DNA of 64,000 bases, taken from positions 992,001-1,056,000 of the forward strand of contig NZ_FZMZ01000005.1 of NCBI RefSeq assembly GCF_900187325.1, read 5' to 3'. This DNA comes from Virgibacillus ndiopensis. Its GTDB lineage: Bacteria; Bacillota; Bacilli; Bacillales; Amphibacillaceae. Below the pieces are notes generated by a model that saw nothing but the letters and a program-made list of their open reading frames with translations, ran no database searches and had not been told where the DNA came from. This document shows, piece by piece, positions 8,554-17,382 of this stretch. The position numbers and the translations under genes are program-made. How positions within the stretch are numbered: the first letter of the stretch is position 1; each line of letters opens with the position of its first letter.

Positions 8554-10113
8554 TCAATAGTTTTTCCATGCATTTTCATAAATTTGAATAAGGTTCGGAT
8601 CAATTAATGTATTTGGCTTTAAATCAACATATTTTCCATTTTCTTTAATAATTTTATTATCTTCATCTTTGCCAAAATCGGTTAGACTTGGCAGCATATC
8701 TGTTGATAGAAATCGTGTTGGAACATCTATATCAATCGTATCCAAATTAATTTCTTTTCTACTTGCCATTACAAAGCCCCAATTTCCAAAGCTTGGTACG
8801 TCAACATGAAGATTGTCCACGTACATTCCCGTAGATTCTATTGTTTCCGAAATTGTCCAATACACTTGTGTAGCAAATACAGGACTTGTAGATTGAATCA
8901 TAGCTGCACCGTCTGGTAGTAAATGATTTCGAACTAATGAGTAGAATTCTTTTGTGTATAGTTTGTTCAAACTTTCATTGTTAGGATCTGGTAAATCAAC
9001 AATGATAACATCAAACCATTCATCAGTATTCTCCAGATATTTAAAAGCATCTTTATGAATTACATTAACTTTATCATTTTTTAATGATCCTTTATTTAAT
9101 TGAAGTAATTGTCGGTTGGTTTTTGCCAACTTAACTACTGCAGGATCAAGGTCAACAAGTGTTATCTGCCCGACATCATCATATTTCAAGATTTCTTTAG
9201 CAGCTACTCCATCTCCACCGCCTAAAATCAAAACATTGTCATGTGAAGATGCAAAAGCCATGGTCGGATGAACAAGTACTTCATGATATCTGTACTCGTC
9301 TGTTGAACTAAGTTGTAACGATCCATCTAAAAATAATCTTGTATCCCCTTGATCTTGAGTTAAAATAATTTTTTGATACTTGCTTTGTTCCATATAAGTA
9401 ATTGGATCTTTATAAAGTTTCTGTTCAAACGAGAACGCCATTTCCTCACCAAAAAACAAGCCAATTACCAATAAAATTCCAATAAACACTCCAAACACAG
9501 CATGTATTCTGAATCGTTTTATCTCTTTTCGAAACAGCCATAACACTGTTAAAGCAACTACAAGATTAATACAACCAACTAAAAATGCGGTTTTTACCAT
9601 TCCAAATTGTGGACGTAATAAAAAGACAAATAATAGCCCACCAACTAGTCCACCCGCATAATCTGAGAAAAGAACCCTAGCTGTACTTTGGTTTAACGTT
9701 ACTCCGATTTCATTTGCTTTTCGTATAAGAATCGGTAATTCAACACCCGTTAATGCCCCAACCAAGAATGTTATAAAATATAAATAAAAGGCATCCGTTC
9801 CTTCTGGTGCGAATGCAGTAATACCAAACATTGTAAAACTAGAAAATCCACCAATAACTGCAACACCAAATTCAATCCAAATGAATGTAATAATTAAATT
9901 TTTCATTACTTTTTCGCTTATACTAGCACCAATTCCCATACCTGTTAAAAACAACGATATTGTTAACGTGTATTGCTTTACACCATCACCTAAGATGTAA
10001 GATCCTAACGCCCCAAATAACACTTCAAAAATGATGCCACAAATGGAAACGATCCCAGATGCCCAATAAATCAACTTACTTTTTCTTACGGCTAGCTCGT
10101 CCAATTCTACCAC
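8554..10113 (-). CDS. Membrane-bound spermidine/spermine synthase-fold protein
   Basis: 519 aa. The first ~215 residues form about seven transmembrane helices. The C-terminal half is a polyamine synthase-type Rossmann domain: VLILGGGDGVAAKE is the SAM/decarboxy-SAM loop, TLVDLDPAVVKLA carries the acidic ribose-binding residue, and VIIVDLPDPN is the catalytic-site Asp motif. It may transfer an aminopropyl group to putrescine or a related amine at the membrane, but membrane-fused members are poorly characterised and the acceptor is unknown. It is last in the operon with DUF4178, PspA, DUF4247 and DUF350. A hairpin at 10137-10162 precedes it. Confidence 0.85.
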   Translation of the reverse strand: MVELDELAVRKSKLIYWASGIVSICGIIFEVLFGALGSYILGDGVKQYTLTISLFLTGMGIGASISEKVMKNLIITFIWIEFGVAVIGGFSSFTMFGITAFAPEGTDAFYLYFITFLVGALTGVELPILIRKANEIGVTLNQSTARVLFSDYAGGLVGGLLFVFLLRPQFGMVKTAFLVGCINLVVALTVLWLFRKEIKRFRIHAVFGVFIGILLVIGLFFGEEMAFSFEQKLYKDPITYMEQSKYQKIILTQDQGDTRLFLDGSLQLSSTDEYRYHEVLVHPTMAFASSHDNVLILGGGDGVAAKEILKYDDVGQITLVDLDPAVVKLAKTNRQLLQLNKGSLKNDKVNVIHKDAFKYLENTDEWFDVIIVDLPDPNNESLNKLYTKEFYSLVRNHLLPDGAAMIQSTSPVFATQVYWTISETIESTGMYVDNLHVDVPSFGNWGFVMASRKEINLDTIDIDVPTRFLSTDMLPSLTDFGKDEDNKIIKENGKYVDLKPNTLIDPNLIQIYENAWKNY

Positions 10114-10136
10114 TCCATCATTCTCAAAATAACGAG

Positions 10137-10162
10137 GCGGTCAAGCAAAATTTGCCGACCGC
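10137..10162 (-). terminator. Intra-operon hairpin before the spermidine synthase gene
   Basis: GCGGTC / GACCGC stem with an inner GCAAA/TTTGC pairing. There is no strong T-run on either strand, so it is more likely a processing or attenuation hairpin between DUF350 and the synthase gene than a full terminator. Confidence 0.45.
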
Positions 10163-10209
10163 TCCATTACATTTCTATAATTTGTTTTCAGTCTCTACTA
10201 TGTTTCCTG

Positions 10210-10605
10210 TTACGTAATTGATGCACCAATAACAAATGCTAAACCAATTGATACTCCTATTGATATCGTTCCAACAGCAATGTTATTTTTCAATAATTGC
10301 TCTTCAACAGAGAATGAACGTGTAAATAAATCAAACAATACATAAGCAATCAATTGAAGTACGACACCGTAAGCACCCCAGATGATCGTTTCGTAAATCG
10401 CCGTGCTATTGTAGATAGCAAATGCTAAAACAATACATATTCCGATTATTTTACCCGCAATAGATAACGCAACAGCTTGATTACCCTTTTTGACTTCTTC
10501 CATATCTTTATATTTTCTTGTCATATTCTCAAAAATTACTAAACCAATTAAAACAATTAATACAGATATAACAAAATAAACAAATGTCGCTAAAAATGGT
10601 CCCAT
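10210..10605 (-). CDS. DUF350 (UPF0719) membrane protein
   Basis: 131 aa with four hydrophobic segments: starting near residue 5, near 45 (SIAGKIIGICIVLAFAIY), near 70 (TIIWGAYGVVLQLIAYVLFD) and at the C-terminus (IGVSIGLAFVIGASI). Family members (E. coli YjfL) occur next to PspA-like and polyamine-modifying genes. The molecular role is unknown. The start lies 15 bases after the DUF4247 gene stop, in the same operon. Confidence 0.85.
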   Translation of the reverse strand: MGPFLATFVYFVISVLIVLIGLVIFENMTRKYKDMEEVKKGNQAVALSIAGKIIGICIVLAFAIYNSTAIYETIIWGAYGVVLQLIAYVLFDLFTRSFSVEEQLLKNNIAVGTISIGVSIGLAFVIGASIT

Positions 10606-10620
10606 TTTATCACACTCCTA

Positions 10621-11274
10621 TTATTTTCCTGCACCTGGTCCGCCACCTCTAAATGAAGTATCACCACGTTTATGTGTTCCATAACCACTACCGGTATATC
10701 CACCGTAACAATTTCCTGACTTACACTTTTTAGCTCTTTTCTTTCCCCAATCATCCACATCAAGGAAGTCATCTAACAACCTATATGCAAAATACGTTTG
10801 TAAAAAGCTTGGTGAATAATTGCGTCGTACAAATTCGTCCTCTGCAACTTCAATTAATAACACATCATTATCTTCATCATTTACCTTTAATGTAACAAAA
10901 TGTTCTGGATAAACTAAGATTTGTTGATTGTCTTTAACTTCACTAACCTTATCGGGTTTCATTTTAGATGACAGTACAGTTGCTAACTCTGATAATTCAA
11001 ATACTTTTGTTGCATAAATCTCTGCACTTTGGTTCCCTTCACCAGACACAACATCCATCAAGGTAAAATTTGCTTCAATAATGTCATCTATTTCGTTGCT
11101 AGTGTTGCCTTTTATTTTAGAAATAAGTTCTTCTTTACTTGGTTCTTTTGGAACATCCTCTGATGTTATTGTTACATCCTCTTGCATACCGCGGTCATCA
11201 AAGGGGGATGAACAAGCAGTCATCAATAACATAATTAATACAAAGCCTATGTAAACACTCCATTTTTTTAACAA
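10621..11274 (-). CDS. DUF4247 family lipoprotein
   Basis: The start is taken as the TTG at 11274, 7 bases after a GAGGGGG ribosome binding site. It gives about 217 aa beginning LLKKWSVYIGFVLIML. The lipobox LMTAC predicts lipidation at Cys and anchoring outside the cytoplasmic membrane. The middle is an alpha/beta domain. The tail is basic, then Gly-rich, with a CKSGNCYGGYTGSG cysteine pair and GGGPGAGK end. Function is unknown. Its fixed place between pspA and DUF350 suggests it is the extracytoplasmic sensor or effector of this cluster (inference). Confidence 0.8.
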   Translation of the reverse strand: MLKKWSVYIGFVLIMLLMTACSSPFDDRGMQEDVTITSEDVPKEPSKEELISKIKGNTSNEIDDIIEANFTLMDVVSGEGNQSAEIYATKVFELSELATVLSSKMKPDKVSEVKDNQQILVYPEHFVTLKVNDEDNDVLLIEVAEDEFVRRNYSPSFLQTYFAYRLLDDFLDVDDWGKKRAKKCKSGNCYGGYTGSGYGTHKRGDTSFRGGGPGAGK

Positions 11275-11356
11275 ACAAATACCCCCTCTCTTTCTAGAAT
11301 GAGTGAGGGACAGCCAACCCATAGGGTACTGCCCCTTTTATTAATATGATAAGCTT

Positions 11357-12025
11357 TTATTCTTTACCCATCTTTTTCTTTAATGCTGCCAATTCATCAT
11401 CAACATCGTTTTTCTCTAAATCTTCGAATTCATCGTCTAGTGTACGGCTTGCACGAGATAAATCTTCACTAGTTTCTGCTTCTGCTTCGAAACGCATAAC
11501 TTTCTCTTCCATGCGCTCAAATCCTTGTTTGGAACTGTCACTGCCGATAGAGGACATTGTTCTATTCATTTTAGTTCTTGTTTTAGCAGATTCCGCACGT
11601 GCTTTCAAGGAATCTTTTTTCAATTTCATTTCTTGATATTCTTTTTTCATTTCTTCTAGCTTATTACGGACTAACTCTGAATCAGCTTTAGCACGTTCCC
11701 ATGATTCTTTTAATACATTAGCTTGACTTTCATGATCATTTTTATCTTGAAGTGCACGACGCGCTAAATCTTCATTCCCTGCTTCAATTGCTTGTTCAGC
11801 CTGTTTTTGTCTCTTGTCAACCATCGCTTGCGCATCATCAGCTTTTCGTTTTAGCATTTTCTCATTTGCAATTTGTTTTGCTACAGCTGATTCTACTTCA
11901 CGAATATCCTCCGCCATATCACGCATAAATTGATCGAGCATTTTTACAGGATCTTCTGCCTTATCTAACATTGCATTTAATTCAGAACCAACCACAGTTG
12001 TTACGCGTTTAAAAAATTTAAACAT
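11357..12025 (-). CDS. pspA: PspA/IM30 (ESCRT-III-like) membrane-stress protein
   Basis: 222 aa, almost entirely charged alpha-helical coiled coil, with the PspA start MFKFFKRVTTVVGSELNAMLDKAEDPVKMLDQFMRDM (quoted here in parts: MFKFFKRV, DKAEDPVKMLDQ). PspA/Vipp1 proteins polymerise on damaged cytoplasmic membranes. Length matches B. subtilis PspA/LiaH. It lies second in the operon, 17 bases after DUF4178, with a good TAGAGGAGG-type RBS. The neighbouring genes (DUF4178, DUF4247, DUF350, polyamine synthase) suggest a membrane-stress role tied to polyamines. Confidence 0.92.
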   Translation of the reverse strand: MFKFFKRVTTVVGSELNAMLDKAEDPVKMLDQFMRDMAEDIREVESAVAKQIANEKMLKRKADDAQAMVDKRQKQAEQAIEAGNEDLARRALQDKNDHESQANVLKESWERAKADSELVRNKLEEMKKEYQEMKLKKDSLKARAESAKTRTKMNRTMSSIGSDSSKQGFERMEEKVMRFEAEAETSEDLSRASRTLDDEFEDLEKNDVDDELAALKKKMGKE

Positions 12026-12042
12026 TATTTTTCCTCCTCTAA

Positions 12043-12552
12043 TTATGATCCAGCTAATATTTTTATTTCATAAGCTTCGATTGGATAACCATAGCTTGCT
12101 TCAATTTCTGTTCCCCAGGATTCAAAGCTTAAGAAGTGTTCTTCCTCTGCGTCACTATAATCTGCGTAACGTGTTTCCACGCCACGTAGATTCGCACTCC
12201 TGCCTTCTCCAACTACACGAGCAGTTCCTCGTTCCTCGAGAAAATATTTTTTACCTTCATAGGTCACTTCCTTCGGATAAGGATTATCTACTGGAAGTTG
12301 AATTTTTTTGTAAATTCCTAGTTCCAATTCATCATCCATTTCAGCAGCTAACCAAATCGTATCATGTCCTTCTAATAATTGATAGCTGTACCATTCATAA
12401 CCGCCATCACGATAAGTAATTTTCCCAACAACTTCATAATCCCTTAGGTCATACGTTAAAATGTCACCTATTTCAATTGACAAAACAGTCCGCTCTTTTG
12501 GTGCTGGTTTATCATCCCGCTTCTTTGAAAAAAGATTTCCAAACAGTCCCAC
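12043..12552 (-). CDS. DUF4178 protein
   Basis: 169 aa soluble, beta-rich protein. The N-terminus is short and basic (MGLFGNLFSKKRDDK). The body contains IEIGDILTYDLRDYEVVGKITY and YEWYSYQLLEG, characteristic of DUF4178, which co-occurs with PspA and DUF350 in many genomes. First gene of the operon, directly downstream of the intergenic region shared with the M24 peptidase. Function unknown. Confidence 0.8.
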   Translation of the reverse strand: MGLFGNLFSKKRDDKPAPKERTVLSIEIGDILTYDLRDYEVVGKITYRDGGYEWYSYQLLEGHDTIWLAAEMDDELELGIYKKIQLPVDNPYPKEVTYEGKKYFLEERGTARVVGEGRSANLRGVETRYADYSDAEEEHFLSFESWGTEIEASYGYPIEAYEIKILAGS

Positions 12553-12714
12553 TGCGTCACCTCTTTACATCTTAAATGGTACTTACATCTTGTAATACGA
12601 TTATATTATCAAAAGGTTTCAAAATAAATTAAGAAATTTTATACACACTAGATTTTAGGAATCCAAATATTTTTTTGATATACTGAGGTTATTCTATGAT
12701 TATGAGGTGATAAA

Positions 12715-13812
12715 ATGACAAGTCGACTTGAAACACTACTAGAAAAGATGAATGACAGTAACTTAGATGGTATGCTCGTCACTTCAACAGCCAATTTTTA
12801 TTATTTAAGTAATTATTATACAGATCCTCACGAAAGGGTAATTGCTTTATACATAAGTAAATTCAATGATCCATTATTGATTCTCCCAGCAATGGAATCT
12901 GAAGACGCCAGAAAAGCTGGGTGGGAATTTGAAATCCTTGGCTACAGTGATCACGAAAACCCTTGGGAGCTGTTCGATAAATTTTTGAAAAAAGCTGGAA
13001 AGATTCCACAAACATTAGGAATCGAACACGATCATATTACATTGGAACGCTTCAATCATGTTAAGCATATTTTACCACAGGCAACCATTCATAATGCACA
13101 AGATATGCTAGCTAATTTACGCGTAATAAAAAGTAAAAAGGAATACACATTACTAAAACAAGCAGCAAGTCTTGCCGATTTTGGAGTTGAAACAGGCATA
13201 AAAGCGATTCAAGAAGGAGTCAGCGAGTTAGAGATAATTGCAAAAATTGAATACGAATTAAAAAAACAAGGAATCCAGGGTATGTCTTTCTCCACAATGG
13301 CATTATCTGGTACAAAAACAGCGTCACCACATGGAAATCCTGGGATGAAAAAAATTGAAAAAGGCGACTTGATGTTGTTTGATCTCGGTGTCATATATGA
13401 GGGTTATTGTTCTGACATCACGAGAACAGTTGCTTATAAATCAATTACTGATGAACAGAGACAAATTTACAACACTGTCCTTGATGCTGAGAAGAAAGCA
13501 ATTGAAGCATCGCGAGTAGGTACACCTGTAGGAAAAATTGATATGGTAGCACGGAATCATATCGAACAAGCTGGTTACGGTGAATACTTTACCCATCGAA
13601 TTGGACATGGATTAGGAATTGAAACACACGAATATCCTTCCATGCATAGCAAGAACGAGCTAGCCTTACAAGAAGGTATGTGCTACACAATCGAACCAGG
13701 AATTTATGTTCCAAACACAGGAGGGGTTCGAATTGAAGATATGATTTATATGACAGCTAAAGGACCTGAACAACTGACAAAATCACCTAAAGAGCTAACA
13801 ATTATTGAATAG
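12715..13812 (+). CDS. M24 family Xaa-Pro dipeptidase
   Basis: 365 aa creatinase-fold metallopeptidase. An N-terminal creatinase_N domain (1-130) precedes the pita-bread domain. All five metal ligands are visible: Asp223, Asp234, His297, Glu327 and Glu341, in LFDLG, SDITRT, HRIGHGLG, YTIEPGIY and RIEDM. It removes N-terminal residues before proline in peptide turnover. GAGGTGATAAA precedes the ATG. It is monocistronic and divergent from the DUF4178 operon, with a strong terminator after it. Confidence 0.92.
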   Translation: MTSRLETLLEKMNDSNLDGMLVTSTANFYYLSNYYTDPHERVIALYISKFNDPLLILPAMESEDARKAGWEFEILGYSDHENPWELFDKFLKKAGKIPQTLGIEHDHITLERFNHVKHILPQATIHNAQDMLANLRVIKSKKEYTLLKQAASLADFGVETGIKAIQEGVSELEIIAKIEYELKKQGIQGMSFSTMALSGTKTASPHGNPGMKKIEKGDLMLFDLGVIYEGYCSDITRTVAYKSITDEQRQIYNTVLDAEKKAIEASRVGTPVGKIDMVARNHIEQAGYGEYFTHRIGHGLGIETHEYPSMHSKNELALQEGMCYTIEPGIYVPNTGGVRIEDMIYMTAKGPEQLTKSPKELTIIE

Positions 13813-13813
13813 A

Positions 13814-13850
13814 AAAAATGGTACGCCTACTCAAAAGGTGTACCATTTTT
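13814..13850 (+). terminator. Terminator of the M24 peptidase gene
   Basis: 15-base arms AAAAATGGTACGCCT / AGGTGTACCATTTTT (one wobble) with a 7-base loop, starting just after the stop codon. The T-run is built into the right arm. Confidence 0.9.
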
Positions 13851-13951
13851 ATTTCTCAACAAAGATTCCGCAGTTTCCATAAGCACTTCCCACAACTTTT
13901 TTATCTATTAAGGCGTTGTTAAATGAGGTTCAGCAGCTAGACGAAAAAACG

Positions 13952-14710
13952 TTAACGATAGCGATGAATTACATCAAGTCCACCAGTAATTTCAAAAATA
14001 GATCCTGTAATCATATCAGAATCGTTGTCACATAAAAACATGATAGTCCTGGCAATATCCTCTCCAGTACCTGATCGTCCAATAGGAGTAGCTTCATCAT
14101 GAAATTTTCGACTATCTGATATACTTGACTCCTTCATTTCTCCGACAATATTACCTGGGCAAACCATATTTGATGTAATTTGGTATTCTGCTTCTTCAAA
14201 AGCAACAGTTTTTGTCAATGAAACTAGACCACTTTTTGCTGTAGCAAATGCAGAACGATATAACCATCCTGAAGCACTATTTGCACCTTGAAATCCGTAA
14301 TTGATTATTCTTCCAAACCTTTGTTCTCTCATATATGGAATTGTCAGCTTTAATAAATAAAAAGCAGCATCCAAGTTTCCGCGCATCATTTCATGCCATT
14401 CATCTTCAGTATAATCTAATAATTTTTTCCTTTCAAAAACAAATGGCCCCGCATTATTAATAAGAAAGTCGATTCCACCATGATGTTCTACAGCTTCACT
14501 CACCAAATTTTCAATGTCTTTCTTGTCTGTTACGTCTGTTTTTACAATATGTATTAATTCACGATAATCTGCTAAATCGTCCATAACTTCTTTTGCTTTT
14601 TCATAATTGCTTCGATAGGTTGTTGTTACATAATGTCCTGCTTTAACAAATGCTTCTGTAACCATTCTTCCTAATCCAGATGTACCTGCAGTAATAAGTG
14701 CATGCCCCAT
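13952..14710 (-). CDS. ytkK: SDR-family oxidoreductase YtkK
   Basis: 252 aa short-chain dehydrogenase. The NAD(P) loop is TAGTSGLGRMV (8-18). NNAG appears as LINNAGPF, and the catalytic tyrosine motif is degenerate: the usual YxxxK is read here as YRSAFATAK, so the Tyr-Lys spacing is wider than normal and may alter activity. The C-terminal region DMITGSIFEITGG is typical of FabG-like enzymes. The B. subtilis orthologue is annotated only as a putative 3-oxoacyl-ACP reductase, so the substrate is unknown. Confidence 0.85.
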   Translation of the reverse strand: MGHALITAGTSGLGRMVTEAFVKAGHYVTTTYRSNYEKAKEVMDDLADYRELIHIVKTDVTDKKDIENLVSEAVEHHGGIDFLINNAGPFVFERKKLLDYTEDEWHEMMRGNLDAAFYLLKLTIPYMREQRFGRIINYGFQGANSASGWLYRSAFATAKSGLVSLTKTVAFEEAEYQITSNMVCPGNIVGEMKESSISDSRKFHDEATPIGRSGTGEDIARTIMFLCDNDSDMITGSIFEITGGLDVIHRYR

Positions 14711-14814
14711 TTTTGCTCCTCCTTTTTGTCTTTGTACAAAAAAGCGAACCAGTTAATCATGAATGGAATTATACCATAATATACTAGGATTAAGAAGCAA
14801 CTTGACTAACTGAA

Positions 14815-14843
14815 AATAATCCACCCTATTAGGATGGATTATT
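14815..14843 (-). terminator. Terminator of small gene 14849-15001
   Basis: 13-base arms AATAATCCACCCT / AGGATGGATTATT with one mismatch and a 3-base loop, immediately downstream of the small frame on the minus strand. Confidence 0.7.
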
Positions 14844-14848
14844 AACCA

Positions 14849-15001
14849 CTAGTTTTTCTGATTATTATACGTGTGAATACTCCTGTTATTGGACAAACTC
14901 TCTTTGTCCTCAATAACACCACTCTGATAACTTTCAATCAGCTGGTTTTGTACAGACGCGATACCTTGCTTATCTTCAAAAAGTTTATCATTTTTAGCCA
15001 A
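14849..15001 (-). CDS. Small hypothetical protein (50 aa)
   Basis: A TTG at 15001 lies 6 bases after a perfect GGAGGTGA ribosome binding site and opens a frame LAKNDKLFEDKQG... ending in HTYNNQKN. A strong hairpin terminator follows. The protein is polar and hydrophilic with no membrane segment or cysteine, so it looks like one of the small soluble or spore proteins of Bacillaceae, but I do not recognise the family. RBS plus terminator make it a credible gene despite its size. Confidence 0.6.
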   Translation of the reverse strand: MAKNDKLFEDKQGIASVQNQLIESYQSGVIEDKESLSNNRSIHTYNNQKN

Positions 15002-15133
15002 AAATATCACCTCCACATTTAGTATGCACACATATTATTCACATTACTTCTGCCATTTTAAGTAATTTATTGTTATCACTACCTGCAAAAAGGGTATATA
15101 AATAGTATTATAAAGAAAAGGGGGAGATGTAAA

Positions 15134-15568
15134 ATGGATTTTGAGTACAAAAATATTGTTGTTGCAGTTGATGGATCAAAAGCATCAGAAATTGCATTTG
15201 AAAAATCGTTAGATATTGCAAAACGAAATGAAGCAAAATTAATTCTCGCCCATGTCGTTGACTCAAGAACATTTGCAACTGCAGAAGCATATGATCGTAC
15301 ATTGGCAGAACGAGCAGAAGACTATGCAACCGACTTATTAGATGGATATTCATTAAAGGCGAAAGCTGCAGGTGTCATTAATATTAAAAAAGCTGTAGAA
15401 TACGGCTCTCCAAAAGTAAAGATTGCAAAAGACATCGCCAAAAAACATAAAGCAGATCTTATTATTTGTGGTGCTACTGGAATGGGTGCAGTTGAGCGAT
15501 TTTTAATCGGAAGCGTATCAGAAAGTATAACCCGTTATGCCAGTTGTGATGTCCTCGTTGTTCGATAA
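15134..15568 (+). CDS. Universal stress protein (UspA family)
   Basis: 144 aa single-domain UspA fold. It starts FEYKNIVVAVDGSKASEIAF, and the ATP-binding signature GATGMGAVERFLIGSVSESI is near the C-terminus, so it is probably an ATP-binding member. GGGGGAGATG precedes the ATG. It lies alone next to moaB-ackA, as in several Bacillaceae. Its role in stress survival is inferred from the family. Confidence 0.9.
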   Translation: MDFEYKNIVVAVDGSKASEIAFEKSLDIAKRNEAKLILAHVVDSRTFATAEAYDRTLAERAEDYATDLLDGYSLKAKAAGVINIKKAVEYGSPKVKIAKDIAKKHKADLIICGATGMGAVERFLIGSVSESITRYASCDVLVVR

Positions 15569-15574
15569 AACTAT

Positions 15575-15607
15575 AAATAACGCCTCCGAAATTAGAAGGC
15601 GTTATTT
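15575..15607. terminator. Bidirectional terminator between usp and moaB
   Basis: Perfect 11-bp stem AAATAACGCCT / AGGCGTTATTT. Arms are A- and T-rich at both ends, so it can terminate both convergent genes. It overlaps the last codons of moaB. Confidence 0.85.
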
Positions 15608-16117
15608 ACATATATCTTTTTTAATTTCATGCACAATATGTGAAAGTTCAGGAAGTATTAATTTTTCCATCGCTAGTTTCACAGCTCCACTTGATCCTGG
15701 AGTTGAAAATATTGCTGTATGGTTACTTACACCAGCTATTGCTCTTGATAATATCGCAGCAGAGCCAATATCCTCCTGGTAGCTTAGCATCCGGAATAAT
15801 TCGCCAAACCCTGGTAATTCTTTATCCAATACATTTTTAACCGTTTCAATAGTAACATCCCGGTACGCAATTCCAGTACCTCCATTTATTAAAATGACAT
15901 CAATATCGGAATTGTCACACCCAGCATCAATCATATTTTGTATGGAGGTTTGCTCATCAGGAATAATTTTCTTTATTTCAACATAATGACCCGATTTTTC
16001 TAAAAGCTCGATCATTAACTTTCCACTTTTATCTGTTATTTCTGTTCTTGTATCACTAACGGTTATAACCATACATCTTAACGTTTTCAAATTACGTTTA
16101 TGTTGTTCAACAGACAT
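15602..16117 (-). CDS. moaB: Molybdenum cofactor biosynthesis protein MoaB
   Basis: About 171 aa from the ATG at 16117 (MSVEQHKRN), chosen because AAAGGTGG sits 6 bases upstream. A longer frame to 16171 would run through the ackA terminator. It carries the MoaB/MogA features VSDTRTEITDKSG, LINGGTGIAYRDVTIE and IFSTPGSSGAVKLAM. It adenylates molybdopterin before Mo insertion in other systems. No other Moco genes are in this window. It follows ackA in the same orientation. Confidence 0.9.
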   Translation of the reverse strand: MSVEQHKRNLKTLRCMVITVSDTRTEITDKSGKLMIELLEKSGHYVEIKKIIPDEQTSIQNMIDAGCDNSDIDVILINGGTGIAYRDVTIETVKNVLDKELPGFGELFRMLSYQEDIGSAAILSRAIAGVSNHTAIFSTPGSSGAVKLAMEKLILPELSHIVHEIKKDICK

Positions 16118-16143
16118 AATCATCCACCTTTCAATTATTAAAA

Positions 16144-16176
16144 AGGTTTTGATACGAATATTACATATCAAAACCT
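16144..16176 (-). terminator. Terminator of the ackA transcript
   Basis: Perfect 10-bp stem AGGTTTTGAT / ATCAAAACCT followed on the minus strand by TTTTTAATAATT. Confidence 0.85.
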
Positions 16177-16184
16177 CTCATAAA

Positions 16185-17372
16185 TCATGATGTCAATCTT
16201 ACCGTGTCTCGTGCGATCATGACCTCTTCATTAGTAGGAATAACAAATACTTTAACAGGTGAATGTGGGTAATTAACAAATGTTTCCTTCCCTCGAATTT
16301 GATTCAGGGTAGGGTCCCAATATACTCCCATAAACTCTAACCCTGTCAACACTTTTTCTCTAATCGTAGCACTATTTTCTCCAACACCCGCTGTGAAAAT
16401 AATCGCATCTACACCAGACATCCTTGCAGCATAGGATCCAATATATTTGTGAATACGTGCTGCAAAAACATCTAAAGCTAACTCTGCACGTTCATTTTCA
16501 GAAGCTTGTTGTTCAATATCACGTAAATCACTTGAGAATCCTGACAATGCTAGCATTCCACTTTTTTTATTTAAGACATTTATTACTTCGTCTGCAGATT
16601 TACCAGTCTTGTCCATAATATAAGGGATTAGAGCAGGGTCAATATTACCGGAACGAGTACCCATGGTAACCCCTGCAAGTGGGGTAAAACCCATAGACGT
16701 ATCAATTGATTTACCATATTCAATTGCCGCAATACTAGCTCCGTTACCTAAATGACAAGAAATCAAACGTAATTGACCAAGAGGAATATCTAGTAGTTCC
16801 GCTGCTCGTTGTGATACATACTTATGTGATGTGCCATGAAACCCATATTTCCGAATTCCATATTCCTCGTAGTATTCGTACGGTAAACTATACAAATAAG
16901 ACTTCTCAGGCATTGTTTGATGAAACGCAGTATCAAAAACAGCCACCATAGGTACATTAGGCAAAACTTCTTTGAATGCCATTACGCCGGTTAAATTAGC
17001 TGGATTATGAAGTGGTGCAAGTTCCGATACCTCTTCAATTTCACGTATAACTTCATCTGAAATTCTTACAGAGTCCGTAAAACGTTCTCCACCATGGACA
17101 ATTCGGTGACCAATTGCACTTATTTCTTCAAGTGATTGTATGACACCAGAAGTTCTTAATCGTTTTAACAACCATTTAACGGCAGTTTCATGGTTAGGGA
17201 TTTCCGTAACAACACTATCCTTCTCACCGTTAATCGTTATCGTAAAAATGGATTTTTCCAATCCAATCCGTTCGAATAATCCCTTTGCCAATACTTTTTC
17301 TTCTGGCATTTGAATCAATTGATATTTTAAGGAGGAACTTCCGGCATTTATTGCCAATATATTACGCAACAC
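16185..17372 (-). CDS. ackA: Acetate kinase
   Basis: Reversible acetyl-phosphate + ADP to acetate + ATP, the last step of acetate overflow. Signature stretches are [16 protein letters not shown] at the N-terminus, [16 protein letters not shown] and GTRSGNIDP, and the C-terminal [13 protein letters not shown]. Start is taken as GTG 17372, 6 bases after GAGGGG, giving 395 aa. The longer frame to 17411 would overlap ytxK by 29 bases. It follows ytxK as in B. subtilis, where CcpA activates ackA. I saw no convincing cre site here. Confidence 0.95.
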   Translation of the reverse strand: MLRNILAINAGSSSLKYQLIQMPEEKVLAKGLFERIGLEKSIFTITINGEKDSVVTEIPNHETAVKWLLKRLRTSGVIQSLEEISAIGHRIVHGGERFTDSVRISDEVIREIEEVSELAPLHNPANLTGVMAFKEVLPNVPMVAVFDTAFHQTMPEKSYLYSLPYEYYEEYGIRKYGFHGTSHKYVSQRAAELLDIPLGQLRLISCHLGNGASIAAIEYGKSIDTSMGFTPLAGVTMGTRSGNIDPALIPYIMDKTGKSADEVINVLNKKSGMLALSGFSSDLRDIEQQASENERAELALDVFAARIHKYIGSYAARMSGVDAIIFTAGVGENSATIREKVLTGLEFMGVYWDPTLNQIRGKETFVNYPHSPVKVFVIPTNEEVMIARDTVRLTS

Positions 17373-17382
17373 AATCATCCCC

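Noticed and set aside
16118-16171. Longer moaB N-terminus
   Set aside because: It would run through the ackA terminator, and a better RBS/start pair exists at 16117.
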